Assembly (NCBI GenBank): GCA_002753565.1
Contig: PEAM01000008.1
Coordinates: forward strand, 62,001 to 126,000
Length of the DNA stretch: 64,000 nucleotides
Reading direction: 5' to 3'
From: Magnetococcales bacterium
Lineage (GTDB): Bacteria; Pseudomonadota; Magnetococcia; Magnetococcales; JADFYX01
Shown: positions 16,403-25,390 of the stretch, in pieces
Layout: every line of letters begins with the position of its first letter
How positions within the stretch are numbered: position 1 is the first letter of the stretch
Notes under the pieces: model-generated
Databases searched by the model: none
The model's input: the letters and a program-made list of their open reading frames with translations, nothing else
Told to the model about the DNA's origin: nothing
Translations under genes and position numbers: made by a program

Positions 16403-18211
16403 CTAGGGCTCATAAAGAGGCTGCAGGGCAGCTTTGACCGGTTTGGTCTGCTGACTCTTCCCCTCTTGTCTTGCCATCTCTTCAAACCGTTGCCATAACG
16501 CCTCTCCCTGCCAGTTGCTGCCATCCGGGGCAAAAAGCGCCTGATCCAGCCGCCTCAACTCCTGACGCAGGCTGCTGCTCCCTCGACTGCCGATGGTATC
16601 CAACCCTGGAGAGGCCTCTTCAGGCCACTGGGTTTTGGCCCATTGAATCAACAGGCGGCGGGTGTCGTTGGGGCGGTTCTCCCGGCAGCTTTGTCTTAAC
16701 TGTTTGCCTATCTCATCAATGTTGGGCCGATTCACTTGGGAGTAGGGGGTGGGAGGCTCTTGAGAGTGTTTGCGAGCGTGGTGGCTCCACCACCATCCCA
16801 ACGCGGTAACCATCCACCCGGTTGCCAAAAACAGACTCAACCAAAACAGCAGCGCAGGGTCAGATTGCGGGGGGATGGTAGCGGGAACAGTTGGACTCTT
16901 GGCCGGGGCCGGAAGGGGTGGTGTGGCTGTGACCAAGGGTTGGGGTGGGGGCGGAAGGGGTTGCCGATTGGGGTTGGGGTTGGTTGAGGGGCTGACATCG
17001 AAAGAGAAGCCTGGCACTCTGGCAATCTTCATGACATCCTCATCCACATCCCACCAGGGGATCTCGATGGGAGCCAGTTGATGGTGACCGGGGGTGGTGG
17101 GAATGAGAGCATTTTTTTGTCGGCGCACACCAACAATGCCGGATATTTCCACCTGATCGGTCACTTCGGGCCGGTCGGTATACTGTTTGAGCCCCTTGTT
17201 GCTTTCATGGGGCAACTCGGGTAGCTGCTTGGCGGGAATACCGTCGGCCATAATGGATAAGGTTCGGGTGATCGGCTCATCGGTGATAAACTGGGGCGGC
17301 TCCTGACTCCACTTTTCGCTCAGGATAAGCTCATGGGCAGGCAGCCACCTTTTACCCTTGAACGAGGCGGGAATGGGTCGTACCTGCAGAGTAAGGCTTT
17401 TGGAGACGACCCGCTTGACCGAACTGCGTTGACGCCCGAAGGGGTCGTTGAAAAGAGAGCCAAAAACCCGGTTTCCTCCACCAATGGTAGCCGTTAATTG
17501 GATCGGTTTAAGGGTAAGTGTGCCGCTCTCTTGAGGAAAGAAGGCGTAGCGATGCTCTTCAACAATGTAGGGGCGGCCGTTATGCTCTGTCTTGTAGCGC
17601 TGGCCCTCACCCAGCCGTTCAACCACCACCTCACCCCCCTCAAACTGGGGTTGGGTCATGTTGGCACCGGATAGATTGATTGCCCGGAAAAAACGGATGG
17701 TCAACACCACCTGAGCCTGAACATAGGGTGTTTCCCTATCGGTCTCCACCTCCAGAAACAGATCGGAACCGGCGTCACTGTTGATGTTCGAGTCGGGTCG
17801 CTCTTGGGTTACCTTGATCTGGGCCGGTTTGGACTGAAAGCGGCCAAAGGATAGAGGGGGGATGTCGATCAGGCCAGCCTGTTTGGGCATGAGGGTCAAT
17901 GCCCAGGAGACCGTTTGGCGGCGGGCGCCGTTAATATATTGCAGGTTGGTACTCTGCTTGGTGTGCAGGATGTCGAAGTTTTCTTTCAACACAGAGAAGT
18001 CCGGGCTGCCATCCACCTCCCCTTCAACCTCAAAAAAAAGTTGAAAAGATTCGTTGACCGCCACCGGTGAGCGATCAACCTTGAGGGTGATCTCAACCGC
18101 TTGGGCAGGGAAAGGGAGACATGCCACAAACAGAAGGGCGACTCCAACCCAAAAAAGCCGATTCTGCCAGCCGCTCTGCCATCGCCTCTTGTTGGTTATC
18201 TGCGTTACCAT
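16403..18211 (-). CDS. batD: BatD-family (oxygen tolerance) membrane protein
   Basis: A 602-aa periplasmic protein with a signal peptide (to about residue 38, FPAQAVEIT) and Ig-like beta domains. A Pro-rich linker and one C-terminal membrane helix (about 452-476) follow, and then a cytoplasmic tail. The opening EITLKVDRSPVAVNESFQL and the later PQFEGGEVVVERL are typical of BatD. Bat proteins were named for aerotolerance in Bacteroides, but the biochemical role is unsettled. It overlaps the upstream BatB/C fusion gene by 7 bp and is the last gene of a seven-gene unit. Confidence 0.88.
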   Translation of the reverse strand: MVTQITNKRRWQSGWQNRLFWVGVALLFVACLPFPAQAVEITLKVDRSPVAVNESFQLFFEVEGEVDGSPDFSVLKENFDILHTKQSTNLQYINGARRQTVSWALTLMPKQAGLIDIPPLSFGRFQSKPAQIKVTQERPDSNINSDAGSDLFLEVETDRETPYVQAQVVLTIRFFRAINLSGANMTQPQFEGGEVVVERLGEGQRYKTEHNGRPYIVEEHRYAFFPQESGTLTLKPIQLTATIGGGNRVFGSLFNDPFGRQRSSVKRVVSKSLTLQVRPIPASFKGKRWLPAHELILSEKWSQEPPQFITDEPITRTLSIMADGIPAKQLPELPHESNKGLKQYTDRPEVTDQVEISGIVGVRRQKNALIPTTPGHHQLAPIEIPWWDVDEDVMKIARVPGFSFDVSPSTNPNPNRQPLPPPPQPLVTATPPLPAPAKSPTVPATIPPQSDPALLFWLSLFLATGWMVTALGWWWSHHARKHSQEPPTPYSQVNRPNIDEIGKQLRQSCRENRPNDTRRLLIQWAKTQWPEEASPGLDTIGSRGSSSLRQELRRLDQALFAPDGSNWQGEALWQRFEEMARQEGKSQQTKPVKAALQPLYEP

Positions 18212-20013
18212 GGTTGATCCATTCTATCGGTTGGTCGTTGACTTTTCTGATATTGATAATGAAATTTTCGCCTCAGCAGCCCACCCGGATCATCCGGAAT
18301 ACGCCGCAACCATCGATCAACAGCGCGTTTGGCCTCATCTTCTTTCATCTGCTCTTCCGTAATCTCTTGGCTTGCCGCCTCTTTTTCAGCCATTTCCTCT
18401 GTCTCTTGGGGTGGGTGTGGCGGCTGTTTGCTTTGGGCTTGTTGCGCATCCTCCGGTTTTTTCTCTTCAGCCTGACCTTCTGCCTTGGCAGGCTCCTTCT
18501 CTTGTTCTCCTGTCTGCTCAGAGGAGGGGGTCTGTTGGGAGCGTTGCTCCATACCCTCATCATCTGAACGATTGTTTTGCTCGGAAGGGGGGGCTCCCTC
18601 TCCCTCTTGCTTCTCTTGGTTTTTATTCTCTTGCTTGCCTGATTGGTTTTCCGATTCAGGGGGGGGCGGCAGAGCCTTTTTGACCACCTCTCGATTGTGT
18701 TTGGCATCCCTGTGATTGGGCTCCTGTTGCAGCGCCTTGTCATAGGCTTCCAGAGCCTCTGGCAGCCGTCCCAGCCGAGCCAGGGCGTTGCCTCGGTTAT
18801 ACCAGGCATCAGCCCCCTCCACCCCCTTGAGGCTCTCCAGGGAGGCTTCATAATCTCCCCCTCGATAGTGGGCGGCCGCCTGCCACTGGGGATCTTGGAA
18901 CAGTTCGGCGGCCTGATCCGGTTTTTCTGCCATCAGAGCCGAATAGCCCCGCTGGTCTGGTCGCTGCCAGAGCGCATCCCACTCCCAGGCGAACCCCTCT
19001 CCCACATAAGAGAAAAAAAGCAGGATAGCCAGAAGCGACTGGCGCCGAAAAGTGGTGGCTGCCCAGATCAGCACCGGGATCAGCAGCCAAGGCCCCTCTT
19101 CATACCATCGGTCGGCTAAAAAATCGGTTTCGGTAACCGACATGAAGAGGGGGTTCTGTTTGATTCGGCTCAGCAGTTGGTTGATGTCTCCGTCGTCACT
19201 GCGCAGGGAGAGATAGCTGCCCCCTGTCTGGGTAGCGATCTTTTGCAGAGGGAGGCTGTTGAGTTTTGGAATAACAATGGCACCATTATGGTCGGAGAAA
19301 AACCCCCCTTCTGGCAGGGGAATAGGCGCCCCTTCTGTTGTACCCACCCCCAAAATCGAGAGGCGATGCGGTTGAACATCCTCGGCAGAAAAAGAGGAGG
19401 AGTCGGGCCATCCGTCGGTAATCAAGAGCAGGTCACCCCGGTGAATACCACTGTTTTTAAACAGCTCCACCCCTTTATTGAGGGCAGCCTGGGGGCGACT
19501 TCCCTGGGCGGGCATCAGATCGGTTGTGAGGCTTTTGACCAGATTGGCAATGTTATGGGTATCATCCGTCAAAGGGGAGACCACAAACGGTTCGGCAGCA
19601 TAGACAATCAGGGCGGTCTGCCCTTCAACCCGGCGGGAGAGAATATCGGTTATTTTATGCCGAGCCCGAGTCAGCCGGTTGGGTTTAAGGTCGGTGGCTT
19701 CCATGGAGCGGGAGAGATCCAGAAGAAGGACCAACGCCGACTGGTTGCTGAAAACCGGCTGTGGAATACGTTGCCAGACCGGACCTGCCAGGGCGATGAT
19801 GACCAGAGAGGCCGAGAGGAGCGCACCCCAGGGGAGTGACTGTTTCAACCCTTGTTGAGAGCGGTTCATGATATAGGGGAGCAGCTGGGGGTCGCACACC
19901 TCACCCCAGCTTTTGCCCCCTCTTACTCTCTTGCCCAGAGACCAGACAAGCAGACCAAGCGGGATAAAGGCCAAAAACCACCCAGGCCGTAAAAAATGGA
20001 ACGTCTCCAGCAT
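18205..20013 (-). CDS. BatB/BatC fusion: VWA domain plus TPR membrane protein
   Basis: A 602-aa protein. The N-terminal half is BatB-like, with two membrane helices (about 10-27 and 62-78) and a von Willebrand A domain with MIDAS motif Asp99-Leu-Ser101-Arg-Ser103 and LLLITDGWPD. After further membrane segments near 305-345, the C-terminal half is BatC-like, with TPR units (ADAWYNRGNALARLGRLPEA, near 400-440). A very long Gln/Glu/Lys/Pro low-complexity tail follows. The gene abuts batA and overlaps batD. Fusion of BatB and BatC into one chain occurs in several proteobacteria. Confidence 0.88.
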   Translation of the reverse strand: MLETFHFLRPGWFLAFIPLGLLVWSLGKRVRGGKSWGEVCDPQLLPYIMNRSQQGLKQSLPWGALLSASLVIIALAGPVWQRIPQPVFSNQSALVLLLDLSRSMEATDLKPNRLTRARHKITDILSRRVEGQTALIVYAAEPFVVSPLTDDTHNIANLVKSLTTDLMPAQGSRPQAALNKGVELFKNSGIHRGDLLLITDGWPDSSSFSAEDVQPHRLSILGVGTTEGAPIPLPEGGFFSDHNGAIVIPKLNSLPLQKIATQTGGSYLSLRSDDGDINQLLSRIKQNPLFMSVTETDFLADRWYEEGPWLLIPVLIWAATTFRRQSLLAILLFFSYVGEGFAWEWDALWQRPDQRGYSALMAEKPDQAAELFQDPQWQAAAHYRGGDYEASLESLKGVEGADAWYNRGNALARLGRLPEALEAYDKALQQEPNHRDAKHNREVVKKALPPPPESENQSGKQENKNQEKQEGEGAPPSEQNNRSDDEGMEQRSQQTPSSEQTGEQEKEPAKAEGQAEEKKPEDAQQAQSKQPPHPPQETEEMAEKEAASQEITEEQMKEDEAKRAVDRWLRRIPDDPGGLLRRKFHYQYQKSQRPTDRMDQPW

Positions 20014-21024
20014 CTATTGTTCTCTCCTCAGTCGACCCAGACCAACCCTCTGCCAAACCACAAGCAGAGCCAGCAACAAGGCCCCGGTCAACGGCCAGAT
20101 GAACAGAGCCCGTGAAGGGCGGTAAGAGCGGCTCTCCTTCTCCACCGGTTCCAGTTCATCCAGCAGTTGGTAGATTTTTTCCAGCTCTTCGGTGTTGCGG
20201 GCCCGAAAATAGCGCCCTTGGGTTGCTTCTGCCATGGCTTTCAAGGTTTTTTCGTCCAACTCCGCCGATGGGTTGATGCGTCGATTCCCAAAAAAGGAGC
20301 GGACAATCATCTCGTCGGCACCGATTCCGATGGTATGAATTTTCAGCCCCTCGGCAGCAGCCAGACGAGCCGCCTGCAGGGGCGAGACCTCTCCGGCAGT
20401 ATTGGCGCCGTCGGTGAGTAGAACCAGCACCCGGCTGTCGGGGGTGGCGTTGCGGAGTTTTTTAACCGCCAAACCGACCGCATCGCCGATGGCGGTCTCC
20501 TTGCCAGCCAAGCCGATGGCCGACTCTCTTAACAGGGTGGCAACCGTATCTCGGTCAAAGGTTAGTGGTGTTTGCAGATAGGCGTTGCGACCAAAGAGGA
20601 TCAGCCCCACCCGGTCGCCCTGACGCCGTTTGATAAACGCCCCAGCCACCTGTTTGGTTGCCGTTAATCGATCGACCACCTCGCCATTCAAGACAAAATC
20701 CTTCACCTCCATACTACCAGAGAGGTCCACCGCCAACATGAGATCCCGACCATTGACCGGTAACGCCACCGGCTCCCCCAACCATTGGGGGCGAGCCGTA
20801 GCCGTGAGCAGTAGCAGCCAGGCCAACATTGGCAACAGCAGGCTTCGCCAACTGTTTTTGTGGGCGTTGGTCTGGGTAGAGTAGGTCAGGATGGCGTGAA
20901 AATCTTCGGGAAAGGGGATCTTCAGGGCGGCTTCGGATGGATGAGAGACAACCCGTCCCAAGCGGCGCACCAACCAGGGGAGTGGTAACAGAACAACAAT
21001 CCAGGGCCATTCAAACTGTATCAT
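20014..21024 (-). CDS. batA: BatA-like VWA-domain membrane protein
   Basis: The 336-aa product has membrane helices near 7-20, 60-76 and 308-326, and a VWA domain between them. The MIDAS is intact: Asp100-Leu-Ser102-Gly-Ser104 (AVDLSGSMEVKDF) plus LVLLTDGANTAGE. It is the first Bat gene of the operon. The gap to the BatB/C gene is zero, and 16 bp separate it from the upstream membrane-protein gene. The MoxR-type AAA+ ATPase and DUF58 genes that usually sit upstream are missing here. Confidence 0.9.
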   Translation of the reverse strand: MIQFEWPWIVVLLPLPWLVRRLGRVVSHPSEAALKIPFPEDFHAILTYSTQTNAHKNSWRSLLLPMLAWLLLLTATARPQWLGEPVALPVNGRDLMLAVDLSGSMEVKDFVLNGEVVDRLTATKQVAGAFIKRRQGDRVGLILFGRNAYLQTPLTFDRDTVATLLRESAIGLAGKETAIGDAVGLAVKKLRNATPDSRVLVLLTDGANTAGEVSPLQAARLAAAEGLKIHTIGIGADEMIVRSFFGNRRINPSAELDEKTLKAMAEATQGRYFRARNTEELEKIYQLLDELEPVEKESRSYRPSRALFIWPLTGALLLALLVVWQRVGLGRLRREQ

Positions 21025-21040
21025 TCAGAACCCCTCTTTA

Positions 21041-21619
21041 TTAACGAATAACCGCACCAGCCAACAGCAAAAAAAGCAGCCCCGCGCCCGCACCCAGATG
21101 AATCGAACGTTTAAGGGGAATACCAAAGACAGCATTCAGCCCGACCACGGTCAGTATGCTCTCGATGACCACAATGGTAATATGCCAGGGAATGATGACT
21201 TCTGGACTGCCCCACCCCAGTTTGACCAGAAAACTATCGATTAAAAGGCTGGGAATCCAGGGACCAAAAAAACAGAATCCGACCAGGGTCCAGGTTCGGC
21301 GGTAGGTCATGATGGAGATCACCGCATGGCTGCGGCCATACTGCCAGATAAAGTAGGAGAGGGTGCTGATAATCACCAGACCGTAGGGACCGTAGGCGAA
21401 AATTTCAAAAAAACGGTAACTTTGAGGGTCAATCCCAAAAGGGACCGGAAGCAGCATGGGGCTGTTTTCCTGGTAGAGGGAGACCACGGTTGTCAGGGCG
21501 GTAGACTCCCAACGGAACACCTGCAAAAAAACAGCCAGGGGAAGCATGTCAAAAGCTCTCAAGCGGGTGTAGAGTCCCGATGGGCGCAGAAACATGAAGC
21601 AGAGCAGATTTTTCAACAT
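21041..21619 (-). CDS. Hypothetical polytopic membrane protein (192 aa)
   Basis: About five hydrophobic segments are visible (near 72-92, 103-125, 142-165 and 172-190, plus a weaker N-terminal one). There is no soluble domain and no motif I can name; the layout is loosely Yip1-like, which I do not claim. It lies 15 bp after the cyclic-nucleotide-binding gene and 16 bp before batA, so it is very likely co-expressed with both. A role as membrane partner of the Bat proteins is an inference from position. Confidence 0.75.
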   Translation of the reverse strand: MLKNLLCFMFLRPSGLYTRLRAFDMLPLAVFLQVFRWESTALTTVVSLYQENSPMLLPVPFGIDPQSYRFFEIFAYGPYGLVIISTLSYFIWQYGRSHAVISIMTYRRTWTLVGFCFFGPWIPSLLIDSFLVKLGWGSPEVIIPWHITIVVIESILTVVGLNAVFGIPLKRSIHLGAGAGLLFLLLAGAVIR

Positions 21620-21634
21620 GGAACCAATTTCCCT

Positions 21635-22048
21635 CTAGCTCTCCGTCTTGTTCTGACAGGCGCGCAGCTCTTTTCTGAGGCGAACCACCTCGCTGATGAG
21701 GGTGCGGGTTCGAAAGGCCATTTTAATTAAAATGCGTAAGGTGAACGATGGCTCTTCACCGATCCACTGCAAAAAACCCTTTTTATCCACCGACAACACC
21801 CGAACAGTACCCAAAGCTCGGGCGCTGGCAATCCGGGGTTGATCATCAAACAGAGCCAGCTCACCAAACACCTCATCCTCTTTCAATAAGGCTAATTGAA
21901 AGGCGTCATCTGACTCCCCATCGACGATAATCTCTACCTTTCCTTCCAAAATAACAAACATGCAATCGGCCTCTTCACCCTGACGAATAATGATTTCGCC
22001 ATCTTCGTAGGTTTTGCCAAGGGCCGATTTTTTTGAATGGAATAGCAT
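21635..22048 (-). CDS. Cyclic-nucleotide-binding domain protein
   Basis: A 137-aa stand-alone cNMP-binding domain. The phosphate-binding cassette FGELALFDDQPRIASARA is intact, with Glu and Arg in the canonical places, and GEEADCMFVILEGKVEIIV is the beta-roll entry. A C-terminal helix (RTRTLISEVVRLRKELRAC) replaces the DNA-binding HTH of Crp/Fnr proteins, so it probably works by protein contact. Gaps of 6 bp and 15 bp tie it to its neighbours. It could gate the membrane protein encoded next. Confidence 0.88.
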   Translation of the reverse strand: MLFHSKKSALGKTYEDGEIIIRQGEEADCMFVILEGKVEIIVDGESDDAFQLALLKEDEVFGELALFDDQPRIASARALGTVRVLSVDKKGFLQWIGEEPSFTLRILIKMAFRTRTLISEVVRLRKELRACQNKTES

Positions 22049-22054
22049 GGGTTT

Positions 22055-23392
22055 TTACCTGTGTAACAGCTGTCGAGCAAGGTTTGTTAACAGTACTCTC
22101 ACCAGATTGAAAAGTACCACGGGATGGAGAGAGCGCCGAAAGATATTACGATAAGAGGAGCTTCCCGTAAAAGTATCCCAGAGGGCCGAACTCAGATGCC
22201 TGGGGGAGTCAGGGTCGCTCTGCTCTTGGCGGATGACGGTAATAATGGCCTCTTGAATCCAAGAGTAGGGCCGCAACAGAGCATCACCAAAGAACAGAAG
22301 ATGGCCTAAACGGTTGTCCCAGTCCAGGGAGCGACAGGTGGGCATGAAAAAACGTTGAAAATCCTCCTCCGAGACGCCGTGAGAGATCGCCGTATAGGCG
22401 AGGGATTTCGCCAGCCGATAGGCGGCCCCGATCCCATCTTTATAGAGACGGGAAGAGGAGCAGTCCCCCACCATGACGACACGATTGGTAAAGGGGTTGA
22501 CCGGTGCGCCTATGTTGATTTTAGGTTGGCAGGTGCAGGTCTGGACCGGGATCTCCCAGCCCTGAGGGAGACATTTTTTAATCTCCGGAGCGCCATAGAC
22601 CTGCTTGACCAACGCCTGATCAATGCCATCGCCAAGAATAATCAGGGTGGCATAAGGCCCCTTGGGGGTAATGGCGATAAACTTGACGCGGGGAATGTTG
22701 AGAATAAAAACATGCATGGAGTGGCCCAGCAGCCGCTCCACCTCCTCATCGCCAAAATAGAGTTCAGAGATGAAGGCCTTGGTCGATTTGGGTGGGAGAT
22801 AGCCAAAATCCAGCCCGTCAAACATTTTCAAGCCCGGACTGTTTAACCCCAAGCCACCTACCACCAGATCGTAACGCTGCTGGTTATCCTCCGGCCAATG
22901 GATGCAGGGGAACCCCTCATCCCACTCCAGCCCCCTGGCCCGCTCGGGGATATGTCTGGCCCCTTTTGTTTTGGCCAGTTCCAGCAGGTAGCCATCAAAG
23001 CTGATTTTGGGTAGGGGGGTCTGGGTCTCTGCGCCTGTGGGTCCGCCGCCTCGATAGATGCAGGCAATCCGCATCTCTTCCCGGTCGTCATCTATTCGCA
23101 CCGAACTGATGTCGCTATGCAGGGTATAGGCCTCAATGGTGTCGATTAGGATTTCATCGGGCAGGTGGATGCCATCACTGGCCATTTTTTGCACCAGAGA
23201 TTCCGAGATGACGCCACCACACATGTTGCAGCCACGAGGGCCTGTCAGGGTAAAATCCCGTGGCTCGAAGATGTCGACCTGGATATCGAGATCCACCTGT
23301 CTGGCCAGGTCCAATAGGAATATGGCAGAAAAAGAGCCGGCCGGCCCACCGCCTATAATGCCTATACGAGACCCATTTTTAAGTTCCATCAT
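22055..23392 (-). CDS. FAD-dependent oxidoreductase, geranylgeranyl-reductase-like
   Basis: A 445-aa flavoprotein with the N-terminal dinucleotide motif GIIGGGPAGSFSA (11-23). A second FAD motif, RVVMVGDCSSSRLYKDGIGA (304-323), lies further on. The order resembles the geranylgeranyl reductase family. Four cysteines form two tight groups, Cys55-x-x-Cys58 (RGCNMCGG) and Cys286-x-Cys288 (TCTCQPKI). A C-terminal helical tail follows. The substrate is unknown. Its start ATG overlaps the stop of the upstream MBL hydrolase gene by 4 bp, and the cNMP-binding gene follows after 6 bp. Confidence 0.75.
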   Translation of the reverse strand: MMELKNGSRIGIIGGGPAGSFSAIFLLDLARQVDLDIQVDIFEPRDFTLTGPRGCNMCGGVISESLVQKMASDGIHLPDEILIDTIEAYTLHSDISSVRIDDDREEMRIACIYRGGGPTGAETQTPLPKISFDGYLLELAKTKGARHIPERARGLEWDEGFPCIHWPEDNQQRYDLVVGGLGLNSPGLKMFDGLDFGYLPPKSTKAFISELYFGDEEVERLLGHSMHVFILNIPRVKFIAITPKGPYATLIILGDGIDQALVKQVYGAPEIKKCLPQGWEIPVQTCTCQPKINIGAPVNPFTNRVVMVGDCSSSRLYKDGIGAAYRLAKSLAYTAISHGVSEEDFQRFFMPTCRSLDWDNRLGHLLFFGDALLRPYSWIQEAIITVIRQEQSDPDSPRHLSSALWDTFTGSSSYRNIFRRSLHPVVLFNLVRVLLTNLARQLLHR

Positions 23393-24351
23393 TTCCCTTT
23401 ATGTTTTTCCAGGCGGTCCAACCACACCTCTAGCCCCTGGGCGTTGATCTCTTGATCGGAGGCAAGCAGGGTGACAGCCAAGGTGTTGTCTATGGGGGCG
23501 TTGAGCTCTTTGAGCGCAGTCAAGGCCTGTTTTCTGAGGTCCGACAGCAACTGCTGATGGTTGCTCACCCCCTGGATTCTGGCCTTTTTTGCCATCGCCA
23601 CATACTGATCCAACTGGGTATGCAGGCTGGATAGAAATTCTGGCTGGTAGGGCAGGGCGCCAAAATGGGTGAGATAGAGCCATTTTGGTTTAAGGGCCGC
23701 CAGACGATCCAGGCTCTGATGAAACCGTTCCGGGTCCAGCTGTACCGGTGTGGTGGGAGGGAAGATAAAGGGGCGACTGCCGCCATCAAACTCCCGATAG
23801 GAGATGCCAAAGGCGTCTCCGGTAAAAAGCCCCTGGCTGGTTGGGTCCCAGACACAAAAATGGTGTCGGGCATGGCCGGGGGTATCATAAAAGTGCAACA
23901 CTCTTCCGCCGATGGAGAGGGTCTCTCCATCCCCAGGCTTGACCACCCGCTCCTCTGGGGTGGGGATGATATCGCCCAAGGCGGCTTTGAACAGCTCCTC
24001 CCCATAGACAGCCATGGCGCTGGCTTTGAGTTTGGTGGGGTCGATCATATGGTCTGCCCCGGCCTCGTGGACGTAGAGCTTGGCGGATGGGCAGCAGCGC
24101 ATCAACTCCCCTGCGCCTCCTGCGTGGTCCAGGTGGACATGGGTGACAATGACGGCCTCGACATCCTGGGGTTTTAGCCCCACTCGTTTAAGCCCCTCCA
24201 TAAGACGTGGAACAGCCAAAAGCGGTCCGGTTTCAATGAAGGCCGCTTTTCCTTGTTCTACCAGTAAAAAGGAGGCCGCCATTTGTGGGCGGTTGTAGTG
24301 GGTATCGATACAGGTGATCCCGTAGGGAAGATCGTGATAGTCTCTGTTCAT
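23389..24351 (-). CDS. Metallo-beta-lactamase-fold hydrolase
   Basis: A 320-aa hydrolase with the zinc motif THVHLDHAGG (His71, His73, Asp75, His76). Further ligand histidines lie in DTPGHARHHFC, and a GDAFGISYRE segment carries the bridging Asp. The C-terminal helical part is of the MBL-fold glyoxalase-II-like type. The start is ambiguous. ATG 24351 shares its CATG with the ATG of the divergent glycosyltransferase gene; ATG 24384 would extend the product to 331 aa and overlap that gene. It is the first gene of the Bat-associated unit. Confidence 0.85.
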   Translation of the reverse strand: MNRDYHDLPYGITCIDTHYNRPQMAASFLLVEQGKAAFIETGPLLAVPRLMEGLKRVGLKPQDVEAVIVTHVHLDHAGGAGELMRCCPSAKLYVHEAGADHMIDPTKLKASAMAVYGEELFKAALGDIIPTPEERVVKPGDGETLSIGGRVLHFYDTPGHARHHFCVWDPTSQGLFTGDAFGISYREFDGGSRPFIFPPTTPVQLDPERFHQSLDRLAALKPKWLYLTHFGALPYQPEFLSSLHTQLDQYVAMAKKARIQGVSNHQQLLSDLRKQALTALKELNAPIDNTLAVTLLASDQEINAQGLEVWLDRLEKHKGK

Positions 24352-25375
24352 GCGAAAAACATTCTCCCATCCTTTGATATCCATCTTGTTACCATTCCAT
24401 AATGCATCAGCTACCTTGGACCAATGCCTGGACTCTATTCTAAGCCAAACGTTCGACAATTTCGAGCTTTTGGCCATTAATGACGGTTCTACCGACCTGG
24501 CATCATCCCCCCTTATAACACGAATGGAGCAAGAGAGCCGCATTCGTCTGATCTCTCCCGGACGGGTGGGACTGGTAGCCGCTCTGAACCTGGGTCTTAA
24601 ATCGGCCCGCTCTCCCCTGATTGCCCGCATGGATGCCGATGACATCATGCACCCAACCCGGCTGGAAAAACAGTGGAACCACCTGGAAAAACATCCAGAA
24701 TGTGCTCTGATCGCCTCTCAGGTTCGCCTCTTCCCGGCGGCGTTGGTCAAAGCGGGGTTTTTAACGTATATTGAGTGGCAAAACAACTGTTTGACTTCCG
24801 AAGATATTCAAGAGGAGATCTACTGGGAGTCGCCGTTAGCCCACCCCTCGGTGATGTTTCGTCGATCGTGCGTCATGGCCTTGTCGGGTTATCGGGATGG
24901 TCTTTTTCCGGAAGATTATGATCTGTGGCTAAGGATGAACCAGGCAGGACTGAGAATGGAAAAACTTTCAGAGGTACTGCTCGATTGGCGGGAGGGTGCC
25001 GACCGTCTAACCCGTACCGACCCTCGATATCGTCGGTCGGCTTTCGATCGACTGCGTGGCCACTATCTGGCTCAAGAGCCTCGTCTGCTCAGTGGGCGTC
25101 CTCTGGTTATCTGGGGAGCAGGCCGTCCAACCCGATTACGGGCCAGACACCTGATGGACAGGGGCTTTAAACCGGTTGCCTGGATTGATGTGGACCCCAA
25201 AAAAATAGGAAACCAGGTTTGGGATATACCGGTAGAATCGCCTCTTTGGCTCCAGCAGGAGCCCAAACCTTTTGTTCTTAGTTATGTGACCGCTCGGGGC
25301 GCTCGTGAAAAAAATAGCCAACGGTTGCAAAAAATGGGGTATTATCGAGGGCGAGATTATCTCATGATTGGGTGA
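24350..25375 (+). CDS. Family 2 glycosyltransferase with C-terminal Rossmann-like domain
   Basis: A 341-aa protein. The N-terminal GT-A domain has LISILLPFHNASATLDQCL and INDGSTD, and the DxD-type metal motif Asp95-Ala-Asp97-Asp98 (ARMDADDIMHPTRL). From about residue 245 a second domain begins with PLVIWGAGRPTRLRARHLM and VAWIDVDPKKIG, which looks like a nucleotide-binding fold. No ribosome site precedes ATG 24350. It is not in a polysaccharide cluster. The acceptor and donor are unknown. Confidence 0.85.
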   Translation: MRKTFSHPLISILLPFHNASATLDQCLDSILSQTFDNFELLAINDGSTDLASSPLITRMEQESRIRLISPGRVGLVAALNLGLKSARSPLIARMDADDIMHPTRLEKQWNHLEKHPECALIASQVRLFPAALVKAGFLTYIEWQNNCLTSEDIQEEIYWESPLAHPSVMFRRSCVMALSGYRDGLFPEDYDLWLRMNQAGLRMEKLSEVLLDWREGADRLTRTDPRYRRSAFDRLRGHYLAQEPRLLSGRPLVIWGAGRPTRLRARHLMDRGFKPVAWIDVDPKKIGNQVWDIPVESPLWLQQEPKPFVLSYVTARGAREKNSQRLQKMGYYRGRDYLMIG

Positions 25376-25390
25376 GGGGCCTGGGGAAAC

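Noticed and set aside
18420-18660. Simple-sequence repeat in the BatB/C gene
   Set aside because: It is the Gln/Glu/Lys-rich coding tail of the protein, without exact tandem DNA units.
24352-24648. N-terminal extension of the MBL hydrolase to 419 aa
   Set aside because: The extra residues are Arg-rich and antisense to the conserved glycosyltransferase N-terminus; internal ATGs at 24351 or 24384 suffice.
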